Positions 1 through 8,537 of a stretch of 64,000 bases of DNA are shown piece by piece. A program made the translations under genes and the position numbers. This DNA comes from Streptomyces chryseus (GTDB taxonomy: Bacteria; Actinomycetota; Actinomycetes; Streptomycetales; Streptomycetaceae), in the NCBI RefSeq assembly GCF_014650755.1, contig NZ_BMVO01000007.1, positions 179,266 to 243,265 on the forward strand, given 5' to 3'. Below the pieces are notes generated by a model. That model made no database searches. It was given only the letters and a program-made list of their open reading frames with translations, and had not been told where the DNA came from. Positions within the stretch are counted from its first letter, which is position 1, and every line of letters starts with the position of its first letter.

Positions 1-453
1 CGCGCCACCGCCCGATTCGGCCGCGACGCCCTCGACCAGCCCGGCGTCTCCACCGTCGTCGTACTCGAAGGTCTCAACGACATGGGCTTCAGCGAGGCGA
101 AGGACCAGCCCACCTACAAGCCCTCGCCCGTCGTCTCCGCCGCCGAACTCGTCGCCGGCTACCGCGAGCTGATCCGCGCCGCCCACGCCGAGGGCCTGCG
201 GATCGTCGGGTCCACCCTCCTGCCGCTCAAGGGCTCCGACCACTGGGGCCCGCACGCGGCGAAGGTCAGCGAGGAGGTGAACCACTGGATCCGTACCTCG
301 GGCGAGTTCGACGCGTACGCCGACTTCGACAAGGCGCTCGCCGACCCGGCCGACGCCGACCGCCTCCACCCGGCGTACGACCACGGAGACGCGCTGCACC
401 CCAACGACGCGGGCTACCGGCTGATGGCGAAGACCGTCGCCGACGTCCTCTAG
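1..453 (+). CDS. SGNH/GDSL-type hydrolase, C-terminal part
   Basis: Only the last 150 codons lie in the window; the frame is open from base 1 and ends with TAG at 451-453. The SGNH family holds serine esterases and lipases. The block III motif with its oxyanion-hole Asn is visible as GLND (bases 70-81), and the block V Asp-x-x-His pair as DALH near the C-terminus. The nucleophilic Ser of block I must lie upstream of the window, so signal peptide and cellular location cannot be judged. The substrate is unknown. The gene converges on pccE/pccB, separated by a perfect hairpin. Confidence 0.85.
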   Translation, partial: RATARFGRDALDQPGVSTVVVLEGLNDMGFSEAKDQPTYKPSPVVSAAELVAGYRELIRAAHAEGLRIVGSTLLPLKGSDHWGPHAAKVSEEVNHWIRTSGEFDAYADFDKALADPADADRLHPAYDHGDALHPNDAGYRLMAKTVADVL

Positions 454-464
454 CCGGCATGCCG

Positions 465-494
465 AAGGCCGGACCCGCGCGCGGGTCCGGCCTT
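465..494. terminator. Bidirectional terminator hairpin
   Basis: A perfect 30-base palindrome (two 15-base arms) starts 11 bases after the hydrolase stop and ends 12 bases before the stop of the convergent pccE gene. It is placed to terminate both transcripts. Confidence 0.85.
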
Positions 495-506
495 CGTGCG
501 GTCTGC

Positions 507-713
507 CTAGCCGGGCCAGTACGTCCGGCCCCAGGCCGTCGGCCCCGGCTGTGGCAGCCGGTGCCGCGCCACCCTGGCCGGGTCCGACCAGGCGGTCGGC
601 GGCTCCTCCGCGCCGGACGGCGCACCGGCCGCCGCCGCGGCGCGTGCCTGGACCACCGCGAGTGCGGCGGCCAGCTCCTCAGGGGTCGGGTTGCCCCGTA
701 CGACCTTGATCAT
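507..713 (-). CDS. pccE: Acyl-CoA carboxylase epsilon subunit
   Basis: A 68-residue protein starting MIKVVRGNPTPEELAAL-like, the signature of the small epsilon subunits of actinobacterial acyl-CoA carboxylases. These bind the carboxyltransferase beta subunit and raise holoenzyme activity. The N-terminal 30 residues form the conserved helix-forming part, followed by a linker and a Trp-rich end (AWSDPARVARHR then WGRTYWPG). The ATG at 713 is 14 bases downstream of the pccB stop, so the two are co-transcribed. Longer upstream frames run only into antisense of pccB and were not used. Confidence 0.9.
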   Translation of the reverse strand: MIKVVRGNPTPEELAAALAVVQARAAAAAGAPSGAEEPPTAWSDPARVARHRLPQPGPTAWGRTYWPG

Positions 714-727
714 CGTCAGCGGCCTTC

Positions 728-2308
728 CTAGAGCGGGATGTTGCCGTGCTTCTTCGGCGGGAGGGATTCCCGCTTCGTACGCAGCTGACGCAGCCCGCGC
801 ACGATGTGGCGGCGCGTCTCCGACGGCATGATCACCGCGTCGACGTAGCCGCGCTCGGCGGCGACATAGGGATTGAGGAGCGTGTCCTCGTAGTCGGCGA
901 TCAGCTCGGCGCGGGTCGCCTCCGGGTCCTCGGCGGCCGCGATCGTGCGCCGGTGCAGGATGTTCACCGCGCCCTGCGCGCCCATCACCGCGATCTGCGC
1001 GGTCGGCCACGCCAGGTTCAGGTCCGCGCCCAGGTGCTTGGAGCCCATGACGTCGTACGCGCCGCCGAAGGCCTTGCGCGTGATGACGGTGATGAGCGGG
1101 ACCGTGGCCTCCGCGTACGCGTAGATCAGCTTGGCGCCGCGCCGGATGATGCCGCCGTACTCCTGGTCCACGCCCGGCAGGAAGCCCGGCACGTCCACGA
1201 AGGTCAGCACCGGTACGTTGAACGCGTCGCAGGTGCGGACGAAGCGCGCCGCCTTCTCGGAGGCGTTGATGTCCAGACAGCCCGCGAACTGCATCGGCTG
1301 GTTGGCGACGATCCCGACCGGGTGGCCCTCGACCCGGCCGAAACCGGTGACGATGTTCGGCGCGAAGAGCGCCTGGGTCTCCAGGAACTCGCCGTCGTCC
1401 AGCACGTGCTCGATGGCCGTGTGCATGTCGTACGGCTGGTTCGCGCTGTCCGGGATCAGCGTGTCCAGCTCGCGGTCCTCGTCGGACGTCTCCAGGTCCG
1501 CCTCCTCCGGGAAGGCCGGCGGCTCGCTGAGGTTGTTCGACGGGAGGTACGAGAGCAGCGACTTGACGTAGTCGATCGCGTCCTTCTCGTCACCCGCCAT
1601 GTGGTGCGCCACACCCGACGTGGTGTTGTGCGTGCGCGCGCCGCCGAGCTCCTCGAAGCCGACGTCCTCGCCCGTGACGGTCTTGATGACGTCCGGACCG
1701 GTGATGAACATGTGCGAGGTCTGGTCGACCATCACCGTGAAGTCGGTGATCGCGGGCGAGTAGACCGCGCCGCCCGCGCACGGGCCGACGATCAGCGAGA
1801 TCTGCGGGACCACACCCGAGGCGTGCACGTTGCGGCGGAAGATCTCGGCGAACAGGCCCAGCGCGACGACGCCCTCCTGGATGCGCGCGCCGCCGCCGTC
1901 GTTGATGCCGACGACCGGGCAGCCGGTCTTCAGCGCGAAGTCCATGACCTTGACGATCTTCTCGCCGTAGACCTCGCCGAGCGACCCGCCGAAGATCGTG
2001 AAGTCCTGCGAGTACACGCAGACGGGGCGGCCGTCGACCGTGCCGTAGCCGGTCACCACGCCGTCGCCGTACGGACGGTTCTTCTCGATGCCGAAGTTCG
2101 TCGAGCGGTGCCGGGCGAACTCGTCGAGCTCGACGAACGACCCCTCGTCCATGAGCAGATCGATCCGCTCGCGGGCCGTCAACTTGCCCTTGGCGTGCTG
2201 CTTTTCGACCGCGCGCGCGGAGCCCGCATGCGTCGCCTCGTCGATACGGCGCTGCAGATCCGCGATTTTGCCCGCGGTGGTGTGAATGTCTGTCTCGGGC
2301 TCGGACAT
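728..2308 (-). CDS. pccB: Propionyl-CoA carboxylase beta (carboxyltransferase) subunit
   Basis: 526 residues, the normal length. It transfers CO2 from carboxybiotin on the biotinylated alpha subunit to propionyl-CoA, giving methylmalonyl-CoA, an extender unit for polyketides and branched fatty acids. It has two crotonase-fold halves. GGGARIQEG near residue 138 and GGAYDVMG near 415 frame the active site. Asp419 is at the position (D422 in S. coelicolor PccB, from memory) that favours propionyl over acetyl/butyryl-CoA; AccB-type enzymes have Ile there. A GGGAG-like ribosome site lies upstream of the ATG. The gene is divergent from birA, whose product attaches biotin to the partner subunit. Confidence 0.95.
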   Translation of the reverse strand: MSEPETDIHTTAGKIADLQRRIDEATHAGSARAVEKQHAKGKLTARERIDLLMDEGSFVELDEFARHRSTNFGIEKNRPYGDGVVTGYGTVDGRPVCVYSQDFTIFGGSLGEVYGEKIVKVMDFALKTGCPVVGINDGGGARIQEGVVALGLFAEIFRRNVHASGVVPQISLIVGPCAGGAVYSPAITDFTVMVDQTSHMFITGPDVIKTVTGEDVGFEELGGARTHNTTSGVAHHMAGDEKDAIDYVKSLLSYLPSNNLSEPPAFPEEADLETSDEDRELDTLIPDSANQPYDMHTAIEHVLDDGEFLETQALFAPNIVTGFGRVEGHPVGIVANQPMQFAGCLDINASEKAARFVRTCDAFNVPVLTFVDVPGFLPGVDQEYGGIIRRGAKLIYAYAEATVPLITVITRKAFGGAYDVMGSKHLGADLNLAWPTAQIAVMGAQGAVNILHRRTIAAAEDPEATRAELIADYEDTLLNPYVAAERGYVDAVIMPSETRRHIVRGLRQLRTKRESLPPKKHGNIPL

Positions 2309-2400
2309 CGGGATGCGGCTCCCTGCCTGGTCAGCGGACGGCTACTGGCACGTAGCGTAGCGGCGCGTGTGCCGCTCGGCAGTGCGTCGTTTGCCACACC

Positions 2401-2406
2401 TACGCT
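2401..2406 (+). promoter_or_regulatory. Leaderless -10 element of birA
   Basis: TACGCT lies 7 bases before the birA ATG and no Shine-Dalgarno sequence is present. Transcription would start at or next to the A of the ATG. Confidence 0.6.
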
Positions 2407-2413
2407 GGGTTGC

Positions 2414-3295
2414 ATGACGCCTCCCGATGCTTCAGACCACCGCTGGTCCGACCTCGACCGGCCGCCGCTCAGCGCCGTCGCGCTGCGCCGCGCCCTGGTA
2501 CGAGAGGGCAGTCTGTGGACGTCCCTCGACGTCGTCCCCTCCGTCGGGTCCACCAACACCGACCTGGCCGCGCGGGCCGGGGAGCTGCCCGAAGGGGCGG
2601 TCCTGGTCGCCGAGGAGCAGACCGAGGGCCGGGGCCGCCTCGACCGTCGCTGGTCCGCGCCCGCCCGCTCCGGGCTCTTCTTCTCCGTACTGCTGAAGCC
2701 CACCGGGATCCCGGTCGACCAGTGGGGCTGGCTTCCGCTCCTCGCCGGCGTCTCGGTGGCGACCGGGCTGTCCCGGGCCGCCGGCGTCGACACCGCGCTC
2801 AAGTGGCCCAACGACCTCCTGGTGACAGTCGGCGGTGAGGAGCGCAAGGCCGGGGGCATCCTCGCCGAGCGGGCCGCGGACGGCGTCGTGGTCGGGATCG
2901 GCATCAACGTCACCCTCGGCGAGAAGGAACTGCCGGTCCCCGGCGCCGGTTCGCTGGCCCTCGCCAGAGCGGTCTCCACGGACCGCGACACCCTGCTGCG
3001 CGCCGTCCTGCGCTCGCTCGCCCAGTGGTACGGCGCCTGGCGGGAGTCCGGCGGCGACCCGGCGGCGAGCCGCCTCCAGGAGGCATACGCGGCGGGCTGC
3101 GCCACGCTCGGCCGCACCGTACGGGCCGAGCTGCCCGGCGGCCGCTCGGTCACCGGCGAGGCGGTGGCCGTCGACGGCCACGGGCGGCTGGTGCTGGCGA
3201 CGGCCGAGGGGGTCCAGCAGCCGGTGGGAGCGGGTGACGTCGTACACCTCAGGCCGGGGACGCGTACAGAGGAGACGCGCGGGACGGAGGAGTGA
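2414..3295 (+). CDS. birA: Biotin--[acetyl-CoA-carboxylase] ligase
   Basis: 293 residues. It activates biotin to biotinyl-5'-AMP and transfers it to the biotin carboxyl carrier domains of acyl-CoA carboxylases. The biotinyl-AMP loop GRGRLDRRW is at 72-80 and the catalytic Lys motif KWPND at 130-134, followed by the central domain and a C-terminal SH3-like barrel. No N-terminal helix-turn-helix is present, so it is a monofunctional ligase and not also a repressor. The ATG at 2414 was chosen because a TACGCT -10 element lies 7 bases upstream; earlier in-frame codons lie over the antisense of pccB. Confidence 0.95.
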   Translation: MTPPDASDHRWSDLDRPPLSAVALRRALVREGSLWTSLDVVPSVGSTNTDLAARAGELPEGAVLVAEEQTEGRGRLDRRWSAPARSGLFFSVLLKPTGIPVDQWGWLPLLAGVSVATGLSRAAGVDTALKWPNDLLVTVGGEERKAGGILAERAADGVVVGIGINVTLGEKELPVPGAGSLALARAVSTDRDTLLRAVLRSLAQWYGAWRESGGDPAASRLQEAYAAGCATLGRTVRAELPGGRSVTGEAVAVDGHGRLVLATAEGVQQPVGAGDVVHLRPGTRTEETRGTEE

Positions 3296-3402
3296 GCTAG
3301 GGCACACCTGCCGTATCGTTGAGGCGATCCGCGACGGATCGGTGCGACAGACGATCGGCAGGACAGACGGCAGTGGCGCAGGGAACGGGCAGGAGGCGGT
3401 AG

Positions 3403-4797
3403 GTGACCGTCGACGACGCGGGGTCCTCCGCGGGTGCGCGGCGGGACCGGGGCGCGCATCCGGACCCGGGTGCGGCCGCGCCGTCCGGGGCCGGTGCGGG
3501 TGAGGAGTCCTCAGTGGGTGCGGCATCCTCGTCCGGCCCCGGCGCGGGCGCTTCCGCCGCCGGGGGCGGCTCCCCGGCACACCGGGACCCCGATGAGGCC
3601 GGAACGCGCGCGTCCGGCGCCTCCGGCGCGGGCGAGCCGCCGCACGGGATCCTCCGGGCGGACGGTACGACCGGAGGGGTGCCCGCCGCCGTGGACCCCT
3701 CGCCGTACCCCACACCGCACCACGCCGTCGACCACACCGCCGAGCCGACCGACGATCCGCTCGCCATCCGGCTGGAGCAGCTGATCCTCGGTGCCGAGCG
3801 CCGGTACACCCCCTTTCAGGCCGCCCGTACGGCAGGCGTCTCGATGGACCTCGCGTCCCGGTTCTGGCGGGCCATGGGTTTCGCCGACATCGGGCAGGCC
3901 AAGGCGCTGACCGAGGCGGACGTCCTCGCCCTGCGACGGCTCGCCGGTCTCGTCGAGGCGGGGCTGCTCAGCGAGCCGATGGCAGTGCAGGTGGCCCGGT
4001 CCACCGGGCAGACCACCGCCCGGCTGGCGGAATGGCAGATCGATTCCTTCCTGGAGGGTCTGACCGAGCCGCCCGAGCCCGGCATGACCCGCACCGAGGT
4101 CACCTATCCGCTGGTCGAGCTGCTCCTGCCCGAGCTGGAGGAGTTCCTGCGGTACGTCTGGCGGCGCCAGCTCGCCGCCGCGACCGGCCGGGTCGTCCAG
4201 GCCGCCGACGACGAGGAGATGGTCGACCGCCGGCTCGCGGTCGGCTTCGCGGACCTCGTCGGGTTCACACGGCTGACGCGGCGCCTGGAGGAGGAAGAGC
4301 TGGGCGAGCTGGTCGAGGCGTTCGAGACCACCTGCGCCGACCTCGTCGCGGCGCACGGCGGCCGGCTCATCAAGACCCTCGGCGACGAGGTCCTGTACGC
4401 GGCGGACGACGCGGGCACGGCGGCGGAGATCGCGCTGCGGCTCATCGAGACGATGGCCGCGAACCCGACGATGCCGGCCCTGCGCGTCGGCATCGCGTTC
4501 GGCACCGTGACCACCCGCATGGGCGACGTGTTCGGTACGACCGTGAACCTGGCCAGCAGGCTCACCTCGATAGCCCCCAAGGACGCGCTCCTGGTGGACG
4601 GGGCGTTCGCCGAGGAGCTGTCGCGCACGGGCGACGCGCCGGTGTCCGAGGCGGAGGCGGCGGCCGAGGCGGAGAAGGCCGAGAAGGAGGGCGTCGCGCC
4701 GCCCTCGTACCGCTTCGCGCTCCAGCCGATGTGGCAGCGGCCGGTGCGCGGGCTCGGCACCGTCGAACCATGGCTTCTGACCAGGCGCGCCACCTAG
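3403..4797 (+). CDS. cya: Class III adenylate cyclase with helical regulatory domain
   Basis: 464 residues. Makes cAMP from ATP. Residues 1-115 are a low-complexity Gly/Ala/Pro/Ser-rich tail. Residues ~118-225 resemble the helical autoinhibitory domain of the pH-responsive Rv1264 cyclase. The catalytic domain (~275-405) has every class III residue: metal-binding Asp284 and Asp328, adenine-selecting Lys324 and Asp375, Asn382 and Arg386. It is therefore a true adenylyl (not guanylyl) cyclase expected to work as a homodimer. No membrane span is seen. The GTG at 3403 follows an AGGAGG with 6-base spacing. The tail makes it longer than the Rv1264-type proteins I know (~380-400 aa); a start inside it cannot be excluded. 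Confidence 0.92.
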   Translation: MTVDDAGSSAGARRDRGAHPDPGAAAPSGAGAGEESSVGAASSSGPGAGASAAGGGSPAHRDPDEAGTRASGASGAGEPPHGILRADGTTGGVPAAVDPSPYPTPHHAVDHTAEPTDDPLAIRLEQLILGAERRYTPFQAARTAGVSMDLASRFWRAMGFADIGQAKALTEADVLALRRLAGLVEAGLLSEPMAVQVARSTGQTTARLAEWQIDSFLEGLTEPPEPGMTRTEVTYPLVELLLPELEEFLRYVWRRQLAAATGRVVQAADDEEMVDRRLAVGFADLVGFTRLTRRLEEEELGELVEAFETTCADLVAAHGGRLIKTLGDEVLYAADDAGTAAEIALRLIETMAANPTMPALRVGIAFGTVTTRMGDVFGTTVNLASRLTSIAPKDALLVDGAFAEELSRTGDAPVSEAEAAAEAEKAEKEGVAPPSYRFALQPMWQRPVRGLGTVEPWLLTRRAT

Positions 4798-4800
4798 GAT

Positions 4801-4829
4801 CCTCCCGGTAACGATCGTTAACCGGGAGG
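4801..4829. promoter_or_regulatory. Near-perfect palindrome before the crotonase gene (operator or RNA hairpin)
   Basis: The core TAACGATCGTTA sits inside 9-base arms (CCTCCCGGT and ACCGGGAGG), interrupted by a single extra A. The right arm contains the GGGAGG ribosome site of the next gene. A possible -10 (TAGGAT, 4795-4800) overlaps the cyclase stop just upstream. The core resembles TetR-family operators of fatty acid catabolism genes. Confidence 0.6.
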
Positions 4830-4840
4830 GTGTGCGCGGT

Positions 4841-5641
4841 ATGAGTGCGGAACAGGAACGCTTCGGGGAGTTCGTCGGCGTACGGCGGCACGGACACGTC
4901 GCCGAGCTGGTCCTCGACCGGCCCAAGGCGATGAACGCGGTGTCGACGGACATGGCGCGCTCGATCGCGGCGGCGTGCGACGCGCTGGGCGCGGACCCGG
5001 GCGTGCGCGTGACGGTGGTGACGTCCAGCCACGAGCGGGCGTTCTGCGTGGGCGCGGACCTCAAGGAGCGCAACTCCTTCACGGACGCCGAGCTGGTACG
5101 CCAGCGGCCGGTCGCCCGGGGCGCGTACACGGGCGTACTCGAACTGCCCATGCCGGCCATCGCCGCCGTGCACGGCTTCGCGCTGGGCGGCGGCTTCGAG
5201 CTGGCGCTGGCCTGCGACCTGATCGTGGCGGACCGTACGGCGGTGGTGGGGCTCCCCGAGGTGTCGGTGGGCGTCATTCCCGGCGGCGGCGGTACGCAGC
5301 TGCTCCCCCGGCGGGTCGGGGCGGCGCGGGCGGCGGAGCTGGTGTTCACCGCGCGGCGCGTGGAGGCGGCGGAGGCGGCCTCGCTCGGCCTGGTGGACCG
5401 GCTGGTGGACGCGGGCCGGGACCGCGAGGAGGCGCTGGAGCTGGCGGCGCGGATCGCCGGGAACTCGCCGGTGGGGCTGCGGGCGGCGAAGCGGGCGATG
5501 CGGCTCGGCCACGGCCTCGACCTGCGGGCGGGGCTGGAGGTCGAGGACGCGGCGTGGCGGTCGGTGGCGTTCTCGGGCGACCGTGCGGAGGGTGTGGCGG
5601 CGTTCAACGAGAAGCGCACGCCGCAGTGGCCCGGCGAATAG
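4841..5641 (+). CDS. Enoyl-CoA hydratase/isomerase family protein (crotonase)
   Basis: 266 residues. Crotonase-fold enzyme, probably hydrating 2-enoyl-CoAs in beta-oxidation-type catabolism. Both catalytic glutamates of classical enoyl-CoA hydratase are present: Glu120 in GGGFELA and Glu140 in GLPEVSVG. The CoA/oxyanion segment FCVGADL is near residues 68-73. The ATG at 4841 is preferred over the GTG at 4832 because GGGAGG (4824-4829) would be only 2 bases from the GTG but 11 from the ATG. Its ribosome site lies within a palindrome that could shut off expression. It lies between two cyclic-nucleotide genes with no obvious pathway partner. Confidence 0.9.
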   Translation: MSAEQERFGEFVGVRRHGHVAELVLDRPKAMNAVSTDMARSIAAACDALGADPGVRVTVVTSSHERAFCVGADLKERNSFTDAELVRQRPVARGAYTGVLELPMPAIAAVHGFALGGGFELALACDLIVADRTAVVGLPEVSVGVIPGGGGTQLLPRRVGAARAAELVFTARRVEAAEAASLGLVDRLVDAGRDREEALELAARIAGNSPVGLRAAKRAMRLGHGLDLRAGLEVEDAAWRSVAFSGDRAEGVAAFNEKRTPQWPGE

Positions 5642-5673
5642 GGATCAAGCAATACAAATCTCATCAAACTCCC

Positions 5674-5679
5674 TAAGCT
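5674..5679 (+). promoter_or_regulatory. Leaderless -10 element of the GGDEF gene
   Basis: TAAGCT ends 6 bases before the ATG at 5686. The 30 bases upstream are unusually A/T-rich for this genome. Confidence 0.5.
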
Positions 5680-5685
5680 GGGGAG

Positions 5686-6825
5686 ATGGCTGAGGATGTG
5701 CGGCTGCGGGCCGTCGTGACGCTGGCACAGGCGATGGCTGCGGCGCACACCCCGCGCGAGTCCTGGCGGGCGGCCGCGCTGGGGGCGAAGGAGGCGCTGG
5801 GGGGCAGCTTCGCGGCGGTCTCCGTGTGGGAGCGCGAGCTGGGACAGCTGCGCGTGCTCGTCAACGCGGGCGTGCGGGCGGAGGGGGAGGAGGAGTTCCC
5901 CGAGGGGGAGACCTATCCCGTCCACCAGTTTCCGGAGATCGCCGAGTTCCTGCACGAGAAGTGGGCGGGCGGGGGCGAGCCCAACGCGTGGGTCGAGACG
6001 GCCGACGCCTCCGCCGGTGACCCGGCGGCGGGTTTCTGCCACCAGCGGGTGGCGGCGCTGCGGCGGCGCGGACGCGGGTCGTGCGTGGTCGCGCCGATCG
6101 TGATGCGCGGGCAGGCGTGGGGGGAGCTGTACGTGGCCCGGCCGGCCGGGACCCCGGTGTTCGGCCGGGCCGACGCGGACTTCGCGACCGTGCTCGCGTC
6201 GGTGGTGGCGGCCGGCATCGCCCAGACGGAGCTGCTGGAGGAGGTCCGCAAGCTCGCGTTCACCGACCCGCTGACGGGGCTGGCGAACCGGCGGGCGGTC
6301 GACATGGGGCTCGACGAGGCGGTGGAACGGCACCGGGAGTCCGGGGCGGTCGTCAGCCTGGTCGTCTGTGACCTGAACGGCCTCAAGCGCGTCAACGACT
6401 CGCTCGGCCACGCGGTGGGCGACCGGCTGCTTGAACGTTTCGGCTCGGTGCTGTCCCTGTGCGGCGCGATGCTGCCGGGAGCGTTGGCGGCGCGGCTCGG
6501 GGGTGACGAGTTCTGCCTGCTGGCGGTGGGGCCGTCGTCCGACGCGGTGGTGAAGGTGGCCGAGGACCTGTGCGTACGGGCGGCGGAGATGGACCTCGGC
6601 GAGGGGGTCGCGTGCGGGGTGGCCTCGACCGGCGACCCGATCGGGCCGGTACGGACCGCGCGCCGCCTCTTCCGGCTCGCGGACGCGGCGCAGTACCGGG
6701 CCAAGGCCGCGCGCTCCACGCTGCCGGTGGTGGCGGGGCGCGACGGAGCGGTGGTCCGCCTCGCGGACGCGGTGCCGCCCGCGCCGCACGACCGGCGGCG
6801 GTTCCGGGGGCGGGAGCCGGGGTGA
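5686..6825 (+). CDS. GAF-GGDEF diguanylate cyclase
   Basis: 379 residues, soluble. An N-terminal GAF-like sensory domain (~20-185) is joined by a short helix to a GGDEF domain (~190-345) that would make cyclic di-GMP from two GTP. The DPLTGLANRR motif begins at 194 and the signature GGDEF is intact at 272-276, so activity is expected. The upstream inhibitory RxxD site is absent (LPGA occupies that place), so classical product inhibition is not predicted. The C-terminal 40 residues are Arg/Pro-rich. From memory it corresponds to CdgE of S. coelicolor/S. venezuelae; I am not certain of the symbol. It follows the cyclase and crotonase genes with its own leaderless promoter. Confidence 0.9.
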   Translation: MAEDVRLRAVVTLAQAMAAAHTPRESWRAAALGAKEALGGSFAAVSVWERELGQLRVLVNAGVRAEGEEEFPEGETYPVHQFPEIAEFLHEKWAGGGEPNAWVETADASAGDPAAGFCHQRVAALRRRGRGSCVVAPIVMRGQAWGELYVARPAGTPVFGRADADFATVLASVVAAGIAQTELLEEVRKLAFTDPLTGLANRRAVDMGLDEAVERHRESGAVVSLVVCDLNGLKRVNDSLGHAVGDRLLERFGSVLSLCGAMLPGALAARLGGDEFCLLAVGPSSDAVVKVAEDLCVRAAEMDLGEGVACGVASTGDPIGPVRTARRLFRLADAAQYRAKAARSTLPVVAGRDGAVVRLADAVPPAPHDRRRFRGREPG

Positions 6826-6936
6826 GGGGTGCTCGTCCGGGGCGCCGGGACGAGGGGCTCGGCGGGGGTGCGGACCTGTCCGGCCCGGTAAGGGGCCAAC
6901 CGTCCGTGGGGTAGTGACAGAAAGGGATTCAGTCCG

Positions 6937-6942
6937 TAGGGT
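6937..6942 (+). promoter_or_regulatory. Leaderless -10 element of hutH
   Basis: TAGGGT lies 7 bases before the ATG at 6950 and no ribosome site precedes that ATG. It decides the start codon. Confidence 0.6.
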
Positions 6943-6949
6943 TCTGAAT

Positions 6950-8494
6950 ATGGATATGCACACAGTCGTGCTGGGGACGTCCGGGACGACCGCAGCGGAT
7001 GTCATCGCCGTCGCCCGGGACAACGCCAGGGTCGAGCTCTCCCAGGAGGCCGTAGCCGCCCTCGCCGCCTCGCGCGAGATCGTCGACGCCCTGGCCGCCA
7101 AGCCGGAGCCCGTCTACGGCGTCTCGACCGGCTTCGGGGCCCTCGCCACCCGGCACATCAGCCAGGACCTGCGCGCCCAGCTCCAGCGCAACATCGTCCG
7201 GTCGCACGCCGCCGGCATGGGCCCGCACGTCGAGCGCGAAGTCGTGCGCGCGCTGATGTTCCTGCGGCTCAAGACCGTCGCCTCCGGCCACACCGGCGTA
7301 CGCCCGCACGTCGCCCAGACCATGGCGGACCTCCTCAACGCCGGCATCACCCCGGTCGTCCACGAGTACGGTTCACTCGGCTGCTCCGGCGACCTCGCCC
7401 CCCTCAGCCACTGCGCCCTCGCGCTCATGGGCGAAGGGGACGCGGAAGGCCCCGACGGCGTGGTGCGCCCCGCCGGCGAACTGCTCGCCGCGCACGGCAT
7501 CGCCCCCGTCGAGCTGCGTGAGAAGGAGGGCCTGGCCCTCCTCAACGGCACCGACGGCATGCTCGGCATGCTGATCATGGCCATCGCCGACCTGAAGCGG
7601 CTCTACACCTCCGCCGACATCACCGCGGCCCTCAGCCTCGAAGCCCTCCTCGGCACCGACAAGGTCCTCGCGCCCGAGCTGCACGCCATACGCCCCCACC
7701 CCGGCCAGGGGGAATCCGCCGACAACATGCTCCGGGTCCTCGCCGGGTCGGGCCTCACCGGGCACCACCAGGACGACGCCCCGCGCGTCCAGGACGCCTA
7801 CTCCGTGCGCTGCGCCCCCCAGGTCGCCGGCGCCGGACGCGACACCATCGCGTACGCGCTCACCGTCGCCGAGCGGGAGCTGGCCGCCGCCGTCGACAAC
7901 CCCGTGGTCCTGCCCGACGGCCGCGTCGAGTCCAACGGCAACTTCCACGGGGCGCCCGTCGCGTACGTACTCGACTTCCTCGCCATCGCCGCCGCGGACC
8001 TCGGCTCGATCTGCGAGCGCCGCACCGACCGGCTCCTCGACAAGAACCGGTCGCACGGCCTGCCGCCCTTCCTCGCCGACGACGCCGGCGTCGACTCGGG
8101 CCTGATGATCGCCCAGTACACGCAGGCCGCGCTGGTCAGCGAGATGAAGCGGCTCGCGGCGCCCGCGTCCGTCGACTCGATCCCGTCCTCCGCCATGCAG
8201 GAGGACCACGTCTCCATGGGCTGGTCGGCGGCGCGCAAGCTGCGGACCGCGATCGACAACCTGACGCGGATCGTGGCCGTCGAGCTGTACGCCGCCACGC
8301 GCGGCATCGAGCTGCGTGAGGGCCTCACGCCCGCGCCCGCCTCCCAGGCGGTCATCAAGGCCGTACGGGAAGCGGGCGTAGAGGGTCCGGGCCCCGACCG
8401 CTTCCTCGCGCCCGACCTCGCGGCGGCCGACGCCTTCGTACGGGCCGGCCGGCTCGTCGGGGCCGTCGAGCCGGTGACCGGCCCGCTCGCGTAA
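6950..8494 (+). CDS. hutH: Histidine ammonia-lyase
   Basis: 514 residues. Deaminates L-histidine to trans-urocanate, the first step of histidine use. The electrophilic MIO cofactor forms from an internal triad, here Cys145-Ser146-Gly147 in GSLGCSGDLAPL; most bacteria have Ala-Ser-Gly. As far as I recall, the Streptomyces enzymes share the Cys variant. The start at 6950 (MDMHTVVLG) matches the known Streptomyces N-terminus and the leaderless -10; the in-frame codon at 6914 would only add 12 unrelated residues. No other hut gene is nearby, as usual in Streptomyces where the pathway is scattered. Confidence 0.95.
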   Translation: MDMHTVVLGTSGTTAADVIAVARDNARVELSQEAVAALAASREIVDALAAKPEPVYGVSTGFGALATRHISQDLRAQLQRNIVRSHAAGMGPHVEREVVRALMFLRLKTVASGHTGVRPHVAQTMADLLNAGITPVVHEYGSLGCSGDLAPLSHCALALMGEGDAEGPDGVVRPAGELLAAHGIAPVELREKEGLALLNGTDGMLGMLIMAIADLKRLYTSADITAALSLEALLGTDKVLAPELHAIRPHPGQGESADNMLRVLAGSGLTGHHQDDAPRVQDAYSVRCAPQVAGAGRDTIAYALTVAERELAAAVDNPVVLPDGRVESNGNFHGAPVAYVLDFLAIAAADLGSICERRTDRLLDKNRSHGLPPFLADDAGVDSGLMIAQYTQAALVSEMKRLAAPASVDSIPSSAMQEDHVSMGWSAARKLRTAIDNLTRIVAVELYAATRGIELREGLTPAPASQAVIKAVREAGVEGPGPDRFLAPDLAAADAFVRAGRLVGAVEPVTGPLA

Positions 8495-8537
8495 GCGGCG
8501 ATCCGGACCGGCGGAGAGCCGGAGCAGGGGCCGTGCG

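Noticed and set aside
746..2413. Open frame upstream of and in phase with birA
   Set aside because: It is antisense to pccB and lacks family similarity; a leaderless -10 fixes birA at 2414.
3511..7101. Very long open frame on the minus strand (1196 codons)
   Set aside because: It is antisense to the cyclase, crotonase and GGDEF genes, which have intact motifs; long antisense frames are expected at this GC content.
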